From NCBI GenBank assembly GCA_905215345.1, contig CAJMPR010000001.1:1-64000 (forward strand): 64,000 nt of DNA, given 5' to 3'. A program made the position numbers and the translations under genes. Shown here piece after piece: positions 53,892 to 61,907 of the stretch. The notes beneath the pieces are model-generated. The model was not told the origin of the DNA. It saw only the letters and a program-made list of their open reading frames with translations, and did no database searches. The stretch is from an uncultured bacterium. Lineage in GTDB: Bacteria; Bacteroidota; Bacteroidia; Bacteroidales; Bacteroidaceae. How positions within the stretch are numbered: position 1 is the stretch's first letter; the number at the start of each line of letters is the position of its first letter.

Positions 53892-55295
53892 ATGAAAAAA
53901 GTAATCGGAATCATTTCCCTGCTTATATCGGTAACTTTGGTAAGCGCCAATCCGATAGACTTCGACAAAGCTTTCGAGGAGAGTGCAAAAATCGAAAAAC
54001 AAATCAAAAGAACATCTTTCCCTGACCGTACCTATCTCATTACAGATTTTGGTGCAAAAACTGACACACCGGATAACCCCTGCCACGAAGCCATCAACCA
54101 GGCTATCGTGACATGCAGCTTGAATGGTGGCGGCACAGTTGTTGTACCGAAAGGAACATTTTATACCGGCCCCGTCACTCTTAAGAGTAACGTCAACTTC
54201 CATGTAGAAGAAGGTGCGGTGCTAAAATTCTCCACCGATCAAAGTCTCTATTTCCCTGCCGTGATTACCCGTTGGGAAGGCTTGGACTGTTACAATGCAC
54301 GTCCACTCATTTACGCCTATGGCGAAACTAATATCGCCATTACCGGAAAAGGTACTATTGACGGACAAGGTTCCAATGAAACCTGGTGGTCGATGTGCGG
54401 TTCTCCCCGTTACGGCTGGAAAGAAGGAATGGTTGCCCAGCGCAACGGCGGACGCGAACGCCTGTTGATGTACGGTGAAACATCCACTCCCATTTATAAG
54501 CGTATTATGAAACCCGAAGACGGCATGCGTCCGCAACTCATTAATCTATATTCCTGCAATACCGTCCTGATAGAAGATGTCACTCTGTTAAATTCTCCGT
54601 TCTGGGTTATCCACCCGTTATTCTGCGAGAGTCTCATCGTACGTGGAGTCAACGTATTCAACCGTGGTCCTAATGGTGACGGTTGTGACCCGGAATCTTG
54701 TAAAAACGTACTGATAGAGAACTGTACTTTCGATACCGGAGACGATTGTATCGCCATAAAATCGGGAAGAAATCAAGACGGTCGCAAATGGGGAATCCCC
54801 AGCGAAAATATTATCGTGCGCAACTGTTTCATGAAAAATGGTCATGGCGGTGTAGTAATCGGTAGTGAAATCTCCGGAGGTTACCGTAACTTATTCGTAG
54901 AGAACTGCCGTATGGATAGTCCTGACCTGGATCGTGTAATCCGTATCAAGACAAGTACCTGCCGTGGCGGGGTAATTGAAAATGTATTTGTACGTAATGT
55001 CACCGTCGGTCAATGCCGTGAAGCCGTATTACGGATTAACCTGAAATATGAAGATCGTGAGAAGTGTGACCGCGGCTATGCTCCCACCGTTCGCAATGTA
55101 CATCTCAAGAACGTAACCTGCGAAAAGAGTCAACTCGGTGTTCTTATCATCGGATTGGATAAAGAAGAACATGTTTACAACATAAGCGTAGAAAATTCCC
55201 ACTTTAACAACGTATCGAAAGGCGGAAATCAAATAAATGGTGCAAAAGACGTTACGTTCAAGAATCTCTATATAAACGGCAAACTTGTAAAGTAA
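53892..55295 (+). CDS. GH28 polygalacturonase-family glycosidase
   Basis: Hydrolyses alpha-1,4-galacturonan or related pectic linkages. 467 aa with a signal peptide (MKKVIGIISLLISVTLVSAN), so exported. It is a right-handed beta-helix with all GH28 signature groups: NGDGCDPES (Asn-x-Asp), DTGDDCIAIKSG (the two catalytic Asp), NGHGGVVIGSE (Gly-His-Gly) and RVIRIKTS (Arg-Ile-Lys). The closing strands are repetitive (VENCRMDS, VRNVTVG, LKNVTCE, VENSHFNN). It is a single-gene unit next to arabinan genes. Since arabinan decorates pectin, a shared pectic diet is plausible, but the regulation link is unproven. Confidence 0.95.
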   Translation: MKKVIGIISLLISVTLVSANPIDFDKAFEESAKIEKQIKRTSFPDRTYLITDFGAKTDTPDNPCHEAINQAIVTCSLNGGGTVVVPKGTFYTGPVTLKSNVNFHVEEGAVLKFSTDQSLYFPAVITRWEGLDCYNARPLIYAYGETNIAITGKGTIDGQGSNETWWSMCGSPRYGWKEGMVAQRNGGRERLLMYGETSTPIYKRIMKPEDGMRPQLINLYSCNTVLIEDVTLLNSPFWVIHPLFCESLIVRGVNVFNRGPNGDGCDPESCKNVLIENCTFDTGDDCIAIKSGRNQDGRKWGIPSENIIVRNCFMKNGHGGVVIGSEISGGYRNLFVENCRMDSPDLDRVIRIKTSTCRGGVIENVFVRNVTVGQCREAVLRINLKYEDREKCDRGYAPTVRNVHLKNVTCEKSQLGVLIIGLDKEEHVYNISVENSHFNNVSKGGNQINGAKDVTFKNLYINGKLVK

Positions 55296-55321
55296 TACAA
55301 CCACATTCTCCATATAATCCG

Positions 55322-55370
55322 GCCCGAAGTCTTTACATTGTGACAAGAAACAATAAAGACTTCGGGCTTT
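55322..55370 (+). terminator. intrinsic terminator of the GH28 gene
   Basis: A 14-bp perfect stem (GCCCGAAGTCTTTA with 55354-55367), a further TTGT/ACAA pair inside, and a following TTTCT. Confidence 0.85.
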
Positions 55371-55430
55371 CTATTCGCTTCATTTTCTTATTTTTCACAG
55401 ATAAGTTACTCAATGTCTTTAAATAAAAAC

Positions 55431-55438
55431 TATCTTTG
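55431..55438 (+). promoter_or_regulatory. -7 promoter element of the oxidoreductase operon
   Basis: TATCTTTG (TAnnTTTG), 30 bases upstream of the TPR gene ATG at 55468. Confidence 0.55.
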
Positions 55439-55467
55439 TACTTCAATAATCCGGAACTCAGAATGAA

Positions 55468-55743
55468 ATGGAGCAACTGAATACCATAAAAGAGCTTATC
55501 AATCAGGGAAATGTAGAACAAGCTATCCTTTTGCTTGATGAAATGCTGCAAACAGATTTTCCCGGAATGGATGAAGCCTATTATCTCCGTGGAAATGCTT
55601 ATCGCAAGCAGGGTAACTGGCAGCAAGCGCTCAATAATTACCGTCGTGCCATCGACCTCAATCCCGAAAGCCCGGCTGTCCAAGCTCACAAAATGGCAAT
55701 GGATATTCTGAATTTCTTCAATAAGGATATGTACAATCAATAA
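55468..55743 (+). CDS. small TPR protein leading the oxidoreductase operon
   Basis: 91 aa, cytoplasmic. Two to three TPR units (MDEAYYLRGNAYRKQGNWQQ and ALNNYRRAIDLNPESPAVQA) cover almost the whole protein. It starts the operon 18 bases before the ferredoxin-like subunit gene, which suggests a role as assembly chaperone or partner for the complex. This is inferred from position, with no known precedent that I can name. Confidence 0.82.
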   Translation: MEQLNTIKELINQGNVEQAILLLDEMLQTDFPGMDEAYYLRGNAYRKQGNWQQALNNYRRAIDLNPESPAVQAHKMAMDILNFFNKDMYNQ

Positions 55744-55761
55744 ATAATAAGAACGTAAATT

Positions 55762-55989
55762 ATGGCAAAAATCAAAGGAGCAATCGTAGTAGACACCGAA
55801 CGTTGCAAAGGCTGCAACCTGTGTGTCGTGGCTTGTCCGCTCAATGTAATAGCCCTCACCAAAGAGGTGAACGTGAAAGGGTATAACTATGCCCATCAAA
55901 TATTGGAAGATACCTGTAACGGATGTAGCTCGTGTGCAACTGTATGTCCGGACGGCTGTATCTCTGTGTATAAAGTAAAAGTAGAATAA
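55762..55989 (+). CDS. 2-oxoacid:ferredoxin oxidoreductase, delta (ferredoxin) subunit
   Basis: 75 aa with two 4Fe-4S binding motifs: CKGCNLCVVACPLNV and CNGCSSCATVCPDGC. It passes electrons from the TPP site of the beta subunit to soluble ferredoxin. The small separate delta subunit is typical of the four-subunit KOR/VOR enzymes of anaerobes. It lies 11 bases before the alpha-subunit gene. Confidence 0.93.
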   Translation: MAKIKGAIVVDTERCKGCNLCVVACPLNVIALTKEVNVKGYNYAHQILEDTCNGCSSCATVCPDGCISVYKVKVE

Positions 55990-56000
55990 ATCAAAAGAAT

Positions 56001-57086
56001 ATGGCAGAAGAAGTTGTATTAATGAAAGGAAACGAGGCCATCGCCCATGCAGCCATCCGCTGCGGTGCCGACGGATACTTCGGTTATCCTATTACTCCCC
56101 AATCAGAAGTATTGGAAACTTTGGCCGAACTGAAACCGTGGGAAACTACCGGTATGGTAGTGCTCCAAGCGGAAAGTGAAGTGGCAGCTATTAATATGGT
56201 ATACGGTGGTGCCGGAAGCGGAAAGATGGTGTTGACCTCTTCGTCCAGTCCCGGTGTCAGCTTGAAACAGGAAGGTATCTCCTACATTGCAGGAGCCGAA
56301 TTGCCTTGTCTGATAGTTAACGTAATGCGTGGTGGTCCCGGACTTGGAACAATTCAGCCCAGCCAGGCCGACTATTTCCAAACTGTAAAAGGTGGTGGTC
56401 ATGGTGACTATCGTTTGATAGCCCTTGCGCCTGCTTCCGTACAGGAAATGGCGGACTTTGTAGGATTGGGTTTTGAACTCGCCTTTAAGTATCGTAACCC
56501 GGCTATCATCCTCGCTGACGGTGTAATCGGTCAGATGATGGAAAAGGTTGTATTGCCAGCACAAAAGCCTCGCCGTACAGATGCGGAAGTTATCGAACAA
56601 TGTCCTTGGGCCACTACCGGCAGAACCAATGGCCGCAAGCCCAATATCATTACTTCTTTGGAATTGAAACCGGAAGAAATGGAAAAGAACAACATTCGTT
56701 TCCAGGCTAAATATAAAGAGATTGAAGAAAACGAAGTACGCTTCGAAGAAATCCATTGCGACGATGCCGAATACCTGATTATCGCTTTTGGGTCTATGGC
56801 GCGTATCGGCCAGAAAGCAATGGAACTTGCCCGCGAAGAAGGTATCAAAGTTGGCATGCTTCGTCCCATCACTCTGTGGCCTTTCCCAACCAAAGCTATT
56901 GCAGCTTATGCTGACAAGGTAAAAGGTATGCTTGTTACTGAACTTAATGCCGGACAAATGGTAGAAGACGTTCGTCTTGCCGTAAACGGTAAAGTGAATG
57001 TAGAACACTTCGGACGCCTCGGCGGTATTGTCCCCGACCCGGATGAAATTGTAATTGCATTGAAAGAAAAACTGATTAAGAAATGA
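56001..57086 (+). CDS. vorB: 2-oxoacid:ferredoxin oxidoreductase, alpha subunit
   Basis: 361 aa. Domain I (pyrimidine-binding, residues about 1-180: GYPITPQSEVLETLAELKP, QAESEVAAINMVYGGAGSGK) and domain II (about 250-355: GMLRPITLWPFP, LVTELNAGQMVEDVRLAV) match the alpha subunit of 2-ketoglutarate or 2-ketoisovalerate ferredoxin oxidoreductases. The substrate cannot be settled by eye; many databases call the Bacteroides gene VorB. Its TGA overlaps the ATG of a 57-aa membrane protein (ATGA). Confidence 0.93.
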   Translation: MAEEVVLMKGNEAIAHAAIRCGADGYFGYPITPQSEVLETLAELKPWETTGMVVLQAESEVAAINMVYGGAGSGKMVLTSSSSPGVSLKQEGISYIAGAELPCLIVNVMRGGPGLGTIQPSQADYFQTVKGGGHGDYRLIALAPASVQEMADFVGLGFELAFKYRNPAIILADGVIGQMMEKVVLPAQKPRRTDAEVIEQCPWATTGRTNGRKPNIITSLELKPEEMEKNNIRFQAKYKEIEENEVRFEEIHCDDAEYLIIAFGSMARIGQKAMELAREEGIKVGMLRPITLWPFPTKAIAAYADKVKGMLVTELNAGQMVEDVRLAVNGKVNVEHFGRLGGIVPDPDEIVIALKEKLIKK

Positions 57087-57256
57087 ATCCTGATAAAATA
57101 AGAAACGTACTGAATATTCTTTTCATGGTACTTGCCCTGGCAGCTATCATTGTTTACTTCGTAGCACGTGACGACTTCAAGCTGTTTGTCTACGTTTGTG
57201 GCGCGGCGATATTCGTTAAGCTGATGGAATTTTTCATACGATTCACCAACAGATAA
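57083..57256 (+). CDS. 57-aa two-helix membrane protein within the oxidoreductase operon
   Basis: The ATG overlaps the alpha-subunit stop (ATGA at 57083-57086), and the TAA (57254-57256) is 12 bases before the beta-subunit ATG. The reading frame, 57 codons, is MNPDKIRNVLNILFMVLALA then AIIVYFVARDDFKLFVYV, CGAAIFVKLMEFFIRFTNR. It has two hydrophobic helices (about 10-27 and 34-50) around a charged ARDDFK turn, with a positive C-terminus. No family is recognised. Translational coupling at both ends argues that it is real and made with the complex, perhaps as a membrane anchor. Confidence 0.75.
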   Translation: MNPDKIRNVLNILFMVLALAAIIVYFVARDDFKLFVYVCGAAIFVKLMEFFIRFTNR

Positions 57257-57268
57257 GGAGAAGTGATT

Positions 57269-58030
57269 ATGACAAAAGAAGATATTATCAAGCCTGAGAA
57301 TCTGGTTGCGAAGAAACCGACTCTGATGAACGATAATCCCATGCATTACTGTCCGGGATGTAGCCACGGTGTGGTTCACAAACTGGTTGCCGAAGTAATT
57401 GAAGAAATGGGACTGGAAGACAAAGCGGTAGGAATCTCCCCCGTGGGATGTGCCGTATTTATCTACAACTATATTGACATTGACTGGCAAGAAGCAGCAC
57501 ATGGACGTGCGCCCGCCCTTGCCACTGCTATCAAGCGCCTTTGGCCCGACCGCCTGGTATTTACTTATCAGGGCGATGGTGACTTGGCTTGTATCGGTAC
57601 AGCCGAAACCATCCATGCCCTGAACCGTGGAGAGAATATCACCATCATCTTCATCAACAATGCCATTTATGGTATGACCGGTGGACAGATGGCTCCTACT
57701 ACCCTTGTAGGCATGAAAACCTCTACCAGCCCTTATGGACGTGATGTTCACCTGCATGGCTATCCGTTGAAAATAGCCGATATTGCCGCTCAGTTGGAAG
57801 GTACAGCCTACGTAACCCGTCAGAGTGTGCAGACAGTTCCCGCCATCCGCAAAGCCAAAAAAGCTATTCGCAAGGCATTCGAGAACTCCATGACAGGCAA
57901 AGGTTCTAACTTGGTAGAAATCGTTTCTACTTGTAACTCCGGTTGGAAGATGTCTCCCGAAAAATCAAACGATTGGATGGTAGAACACATGTTCCCGTTC
58001 TATCCGCTGGGTGACTTGAAAGATAAATAA
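57269..58030 (+). CDS. 2-oxoacid:ferredoxin oxidoreductase, beta (TPP) subunit
   Basis: About 253 aa from the ATG at 57269, which has AAGGAG 8 bases upstream; the longer frame uses GTG. TPP-binding segment GDGDLACIGTAETIHALNRG followed by INNAIYGMTGGQMAPTT, plus YCPGCSHGVVHKL with the cysteines that coordinate the beta-subunit cluster. Forms the catalytic heart with the alpha subunit. Confidence 0.95.
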   Translation: MTKEDIIKPENLVAKKPTLMNDNPMHYCPGCSHGVVHKLVAEVIEEMGLEDKAVGISPVGCAVFIYNYIDIDWQEAAHGRAPALATAIKRLWPDRLVFTYQGDGDLACIGTAETIHALNRGENITIIFINNAIYGMTGGQMAPTTLVGMKTSTSPYGRDVHLHGYPLKIADIAAQLEGTAYVTRQSVQTVPAIRKAKKAIRKAFENSMTGKGSNLVEIVSTCNSGWKMSPEKSNDWMVEHMFPFYPLGDLKDK

Positions 58031-58035
58031 TATCA

Positions 58036-58100
58036 GTTAACAAGGAAACGAGGGAACAAGGGAGAAAAGGAGGAAGTATTCCCCTCGTCAACTTGTCAAC
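58036..58100. repeat. short-word palindrome in the beta-gamma junction
   Basis: 58036-58054 and 58082-58100 are inverted at about 15 of 19 bases (GTTrACAAGkwrACGAGGG). Further GTCAACT words follow. It is the same kind of reiterated-word junction as at 53049 and within cysN, with a different word. Confidence 0.55.
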
Positions 58101-58130
58101 TAAAACCTCGTCAACTAAAAAAGGAAATCA

Positions 58131-58673
58131 ATGAAAGAAGAAATCATTATAGCAGGCTTCGGTGGACAAGGTGTATTGTCCATGGGAAAGATTTTGGCAT
58201 ACTCCGGATTGATGGAAGGTAAAGAAGTGAGCTGGATGCCCGCTTACGGCCCTGAACAGCGCGGTGGTACGGCCAACGTGACTGTCATTGTGAGCGACGA
58301 CCGTATCTCCTCTCCTATTCTGAGTAAATATGATGCCGCCATCATTTTGAACCAGCCGTCACTGGAAAAGTTTGAAAGCAAAGTAAAGCCGGGTGGTATA
58401 CTCATCTACGACGGTTATGGTATCATCAATCCGCCTACGCGCAAGGACATTAAAGTTTATCGCATCGACGCTATGGATGCCGCCAATGAAATGAACAATG
58501 CCAAAGCATTCAACATGATTGTATTGGGCGGTCTACTGAAACTTTGTCCGATGGTAACACTGGAAAGTGTAATCAAAGGTTTAAAGAAGACGCTTCCCGA
58601 ACGTCACCACCACTTGATACCGATGAACGAAGAGGCTATCAAGCGTGGTATGGAGCTGATTAAAGAGGTATAA
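58131..58673 (+). CDS. 2-oxoacid:ferredoxin oxidoreductase, gamma subunit
   Basis: 180 aa. GFGGQGVLSMGKILAYSG at the N-terminus and AYGPEQRGGTANVTVIVSD next are the defining motifs of the POR gamma domain, which packs against the alpha/beta core and helps bind coenzyme A. Last gene of the operon; its 3' end runs into array D and a terminator. Confidence 0.95.
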   Translation: MKEEIIIAGFGGQGVLSMGKILAYSGLMEGKEVSWMPAYGPEQRGGTANVTVIVSDDRISSPILSKYDAAIILNQPSLEKFESKVKPGGILIYDGYGIINPPTRKDIKVYRIDAMDAANEMNNAKAFNMIVLGGLLKLCPMVTLESVIKGLKKTLPERHHHLIPMNEEAIKRGMELIKEV

Positions 58674-58683
58674 AAAACGAACC

Positions 58684-58779
58684 ATCCGTTTGAGGTAAAC
58701 AGATAGTCTGTTTGCCCCAAACAGATGATGTATTTATAGCAAACGGATGATGTATTTTGAATGAATACATCATCCGTTT
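58684..58779. repeat. intergenic array D: 22-bp AAACrGAT repeats with inverted flanks
   Basis: AAACAGAT (58697), AAACAGAT (58719) and AAACGGAT (58741) are spaced 22 bp; inverted ATCCGTTT copies sit at 58684 and 58772. The unit at 58697 contains its own AAACAGA/TCTGTTT hairpin. The array begins 11 bases after the gamma-subunit stop. Confidence 0.75.
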
Positions 58780-58782
58780 TTT
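58741..58782 (+). terminator. intrinsic terminator formed from array D units
   Basis: A perfect 16-bp stem (58741-58756 with 58764-58779), 7-nt loop and six T. It is made of one direct and one inverted array unit. Confidence 0.85.
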
Positions 58783-58861
58783 ATGGATTATCGTTTTCTT
58801 TCTAAGAATGCAAAAAAGAAGCAAAAAAGGCTGAATTACATAAGCGAATAATATTTTATTG

Positions 58862-58869
58862 TATCTTTG
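58862..58869 (+). promoter_or_regulatory. -7 promoter element of the porin-like gene
   Basis: TATCTTTG (TAnnTTTG), ending 9 bases before the ATG at 58879. The transcript would be nearly leaderless. Confidence 0.55.
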
Positions 58870-58878
58870 CGCCTAATT

Positions 58879-60963
58879 ATGAGACGAATTGTACTTACAT
58901 ATATATTTCTGTCTGTTATAGGTATAGGAGGTATACAAGCCCAGCAGAATGCGTTCAACCGGGTAGACCCTCAAACCGGTCGCGACCAGTTTGGAAATCA
59001 GGTAGACCCTAATACGCTGCCCGATAACCTGGAAGACAGCACCAATACGGAAATTCAAAGCCTTCCCCCCAAACTCTATATGTGGAAATTGAGCGAAACG
59101 TTAGGTAACCGTACCATAATGCCTGCTGACACTGCAAACCTCAACTTTCAGAACACCAACTTAGTCGAAGGTATGTATGGACACTACAACTATTTAGGAA
59201 ATCTGGGTTCACCGCGTCTTTCCCGTTTGTTTTTTGAACGCAGGGATAATGAGCCGACTATCTTCATGGAGCCTTTCTCCAGTTTTTTCGTCCGTCCCGA
59301 TGAAGTAAAATTCACCAACAGTAACATACCTTTCACTAACCTCACCTATTACAAGGCCGGAAGTAAAGTGAACGGAGAAGAACGTTTCAAATCGTATTTC
59401 TCTGTCAATGCCAATAAGCGGCTTGCCTTTGGTTTCAACTTCGACTACCTGTATGGACGCGGGTATTACGCCAACCAAGCTACATCTCACTTCAATGCCG
59501 GATTATTCGCGAGTTATATCGGCGATAAATATCAGATGCAGGCTGTATACAACAATTTCTTTATGAAAATGAATGAGAACGGCGGTATTGCCGATGACCG
59601 TTACATTACACGCCCGGAAGATATGTCGGAAGGAAAAAAAGAATATGAATCGACTAATATTCCCGTCAAGTTAGAACAGACAGCCAATCGTAATAAAGAC
59701 TTTTATGTATACCTGACGCAACGCTACCGTCTTGGTTTCACACGGGAAACAACCAAATTAGAAGATAAAAAAGTTCCCGGCATGAAAGCTGCCAGTGACA
59801 GTGTTCCTTTGCCCAAAGATACAATCATAACCGAAGAATTTGTTCCTGTTACCAGTTTCATACACACAATCAAGGTGGAACGGACACGCCATCAATTCAC
59901 TTCGGCTACGGAAAAAGAAGGTCAATATCCCAATGCCTACTTCAACGAGACCTTCAGTCGTGACTCTACTACAGCATTCAGTGTAAAGAATGTATTCGGA
60001 ATAGCTTTACTGGAAGGCTTCAATAAATATGCAAAAGCCGGACTTACTGCATACATATCCCATAAATTCAGCCGTTACGAGTTGATGGATACTTTATCAC
60101 GTACGAAGTTTGACGAACAGGAGATATTCGTGGGTGGTGAACTTGCCAAACGTCAGGGGAAGACTTTACATTATAATATCAATGGCGAAGTGGGTATTAT
60201 GGACAAAGCCCTCGGACAATTCCGTATCAATGCCGATCTGGATTTGAATTTCCGTCTCTGGAAAGATACGGTAAACTTTTACGCCAGAGGCTATGTCAGC
60301 AGTACTCTACCCTCTTTTTATATGCGTCATTACCACTCCAATCATTACTATTGGGACAATTATAACATGGATAAAGAGTTCCGCACCCGCATAGAAGGCG
60401 AGTTGAATATAGACCGTTGGGGAACTAACCTGCGTGCCGGTGTGGAAAATATAAAGAATTACACCTACTTCAATCAAAGCGCAATGCCTGCGCAAGAAAG
60501 TGGCAACATACAAGTGCTTGCGGCTACTTTAAAGCAAAATTTCCGGTTGGGCATCCTGCATCTGGACAATGAAGTAACCTGGCAGAAGTCGAGCAACGAG
60601 ACGGTATTACCTTTACCGCAACTCTCACTTTACCATAACTTATATTTGCTGGCCAAACTGGCTAAGAAAGTATTAACCGTACAATTAGGTGCCGATGTAC
60701 GTTATTTTACCAAATACAAAGCACCTGCTTATACACCTGCCATCCAGCAGTTCCACCTGCAGGCGGCAGACGATCAGGTAGAAATCGGCGGTTATCCGAT
60801 AGTAAACGTTTATGCTAACTTGCATTTGAAGCGGACACGTATTTTTGCTATGATGTATCATGTCAATGCCGGTATGGGTAAGGCAAATTATTTCCTTGTA
60901 CCGCACTACCCTATCAATCCGCGTCTGTTCAAAATCGGTATTTCATGGAATTTCTACGATTAA
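58879..60963 (+). CDS. putative outer-membrane porin (Porin_10-like)
   Basis: About 694 aa from the ATG at 58879 (the longer frame begins TTG). Signal peptide RRIVLTYIFLSVIGIGGIQAQ, then an Asp/Asn/Pro-rich stretch (NRVDPQTGRDQFGNQVDP). A long series of alternating strands with aromatic girdle residues follows, closing with PRLFKIGISWNFYD, a typical outer-membrane C-terminus ending in an aromatic strand. It matches the putative-porin family of Bacteroidota. Substrate unknown. It is probably cotranscribed with the solute-binding protein 12 bases downstream. Confidence 0.85.
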   Translation: MRRIVLTYIFLSVIGIGGIQAQQNAFNRVDPQTGRDQFGNQVDPNTLPDNLEDSTNTEIQSLPPKLYMWKLSETLGNRTIMPADTANLNFQNTNLVEGMYGHYNYLGNLGSPRLSRLFFERRDNEPTIFMEPFSSFFVRPDEVKFTNSNIPFTNLTYYKAGSKVNGEERFKSYFSVNANKRLAFGFNFDYLYGRGYYANQATSHFNAGLFASYIGDKYQMQAVYNNFFMKMNENGGIADDRYITRPEDMSEGKKEYESTNIPVKLEQTANRNKDFYVYLTQRYRLGFTRETTKLEDKKVPGMKAASDSVPLPKDTIITEEFVPVTSFIHTIKVERTRHQFTSATEKEGQYPNAYFNETFSRDSTTAFSVKNVFGIALLEGFNKYAKAGLTAYISHKFSRYELMDTLSRTKFDEQEIFVGGELAKRQGKTLHYNINGEVGIMDKALGQFRINADLDLNFRLWKDTVNFYARGYVSSTLPSFYMRHYHSNHYYWDNYNMDKEFRTRIEGELNIDRWGTNLRAGVENIKNYTYFNQSAMPAQESGNIQVLAATLKQNFRLGILHLDNEVTWQKSSNETVLPLPQLSLYHNLYLLAKLAKKVLTVQLGADVRYFTKYKAPAYTPAIQQFHLQAADDQVEIGGYPIVNVYANLHLKRTRIFAMMYHVNAGMGKANYFLVPHYPINPRLFKIGISWNFYD

Positions 60964-60975
60964 TCCGTCCTCCAT

Positions 60976-61794
60976 ATGAAGAAATCCAAAGTTTTGAAAT
61001 CTATCATCTTAGGAGCAGTGGCTGCACTTATTGCCACATTTTTATTTCCCAAGAAAGAAGTAAGCAAAGGACATCCCCGTGACTATGCTGAAATAGCGGC
61101 CGAAGGAACTCTCCGTGCAGCTACCGAATATAACTCCATCAGTTTCTATGTTGACGGCGATACTTTATCAGGGTTTCATTACGAATTGATTGAAGCCTTT
61201 GCCCATGATCACGGTCTGAAAGTTTCTATCAGTCCGGAAATGGAATTCAACGAGCGCCTGGAAGGATTGGCGGAGGGTAAATACGATGTCATAGCCTATG
61301 GCATATTGGCAACCAGCGAATTGAAAGATTCCCTGTTACTCTCTACCCCTATCATATTAAGCAGACAAGTACTGGTGCAACGCAAAGAAGAGTCTCAGGA
61401 AGATTCTATGTTTATCAAGAGCCAGTTAGACTTGGCAGGAAAAACTCTGAACGTAGTGAAAGGAGCCCCTTCTATCATGCGCATCCGCAACTTAGGCAAT
61501 GAAATCGGCGATACCATATACATCAACGAGATTGAGAAATACGGCTCCGAGCAATTAATATCGCTCGTTGCTCACGGTGATCTTGATTATGTGGTGTGTG
61601 ACGAAAGTATTGCCCGTGCTGCAGCAGACAGTTTACCACAAATTGACATCAACACTGCTATCAGCTTCACACAGTTCTATTCATGGGGTGTAAGCAAACA
61701 ATCTCCTGTCCTGCTGGATAGCCTGAATACCTGGCTGGAAGGATTTCAGGAAAAACAGGAATATAAGAAGATTTACGAAAGATACTATAAATAG
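60976..61794 (+). CDS. membrane-anchored solute-binding protein (SBP_bac_3/MltF-like)
   Basis: 272 aa. One N-terminal transmembrane anchor (SIILGAVAALIATFLFP), then a periplasmic two-lobe family-3 solute-binding fold: GTLRAATEYNSISFYVDGDT, LIEAFAHDHGLKVSISPEM, LAEGKYDVIAYGILAT, LVAHGDLDYVVCDES. There is no transglycosylase motif in the remaining 250 residues, so it resembles the binding half of MltF, not the lytic half. No ABC permease is encoded nearby. It may sense or bind amino acids or muropeptides; function unknown. Confidence 0.8.
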   Translation: MKKSKVLKSIILGAVAALIATFLFPKKEVSKGHPRDYAEIAAEGTLRAATEYNSISFYVDGDTLSGFHYELIEAFAHDHGLKVSISPEMEFNERLEGLAEGKYDVIAYGILATSELKDSLLLSTPIILSRQVLVQRKEESQEDSMFIKSQLDLAGKTLNVVKGAPSIMRIRNLGNEIGDTIYINEIEKYGSEQLISLVAHGDLDYVVCDESIARAAADSLPQIDINTAISFTQFYSWGVSKQSPVLLDSLNTWLEGFQEKQEYKKIYERYYK

Positions 61795-61811
61795 TGATTA
61801 GTGAGCTGCGC

Positions 61812-61866
61812 AATGTTGACCTTTGGAACTCTAATGTTGACCTTTAGGTTTCTCAAGTAGACCTTT
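61812..61866. repeat. intergenic array E: three 21-bp repeats
   Basis: GACCTTT cores at 61818, 61839 and 61860 (21-bp period). The first two share AATGTTGACCTTTrG; the third is diverged. It lies between the solute-binding gene and the convergent nadE, starting 18 bases after the former's stop. Confidence 0.7.
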
Positions 61867-61907
61867 ACGTTGCACATTCATCATAGCATAGCACAGCCCA
61901 CTAACCA

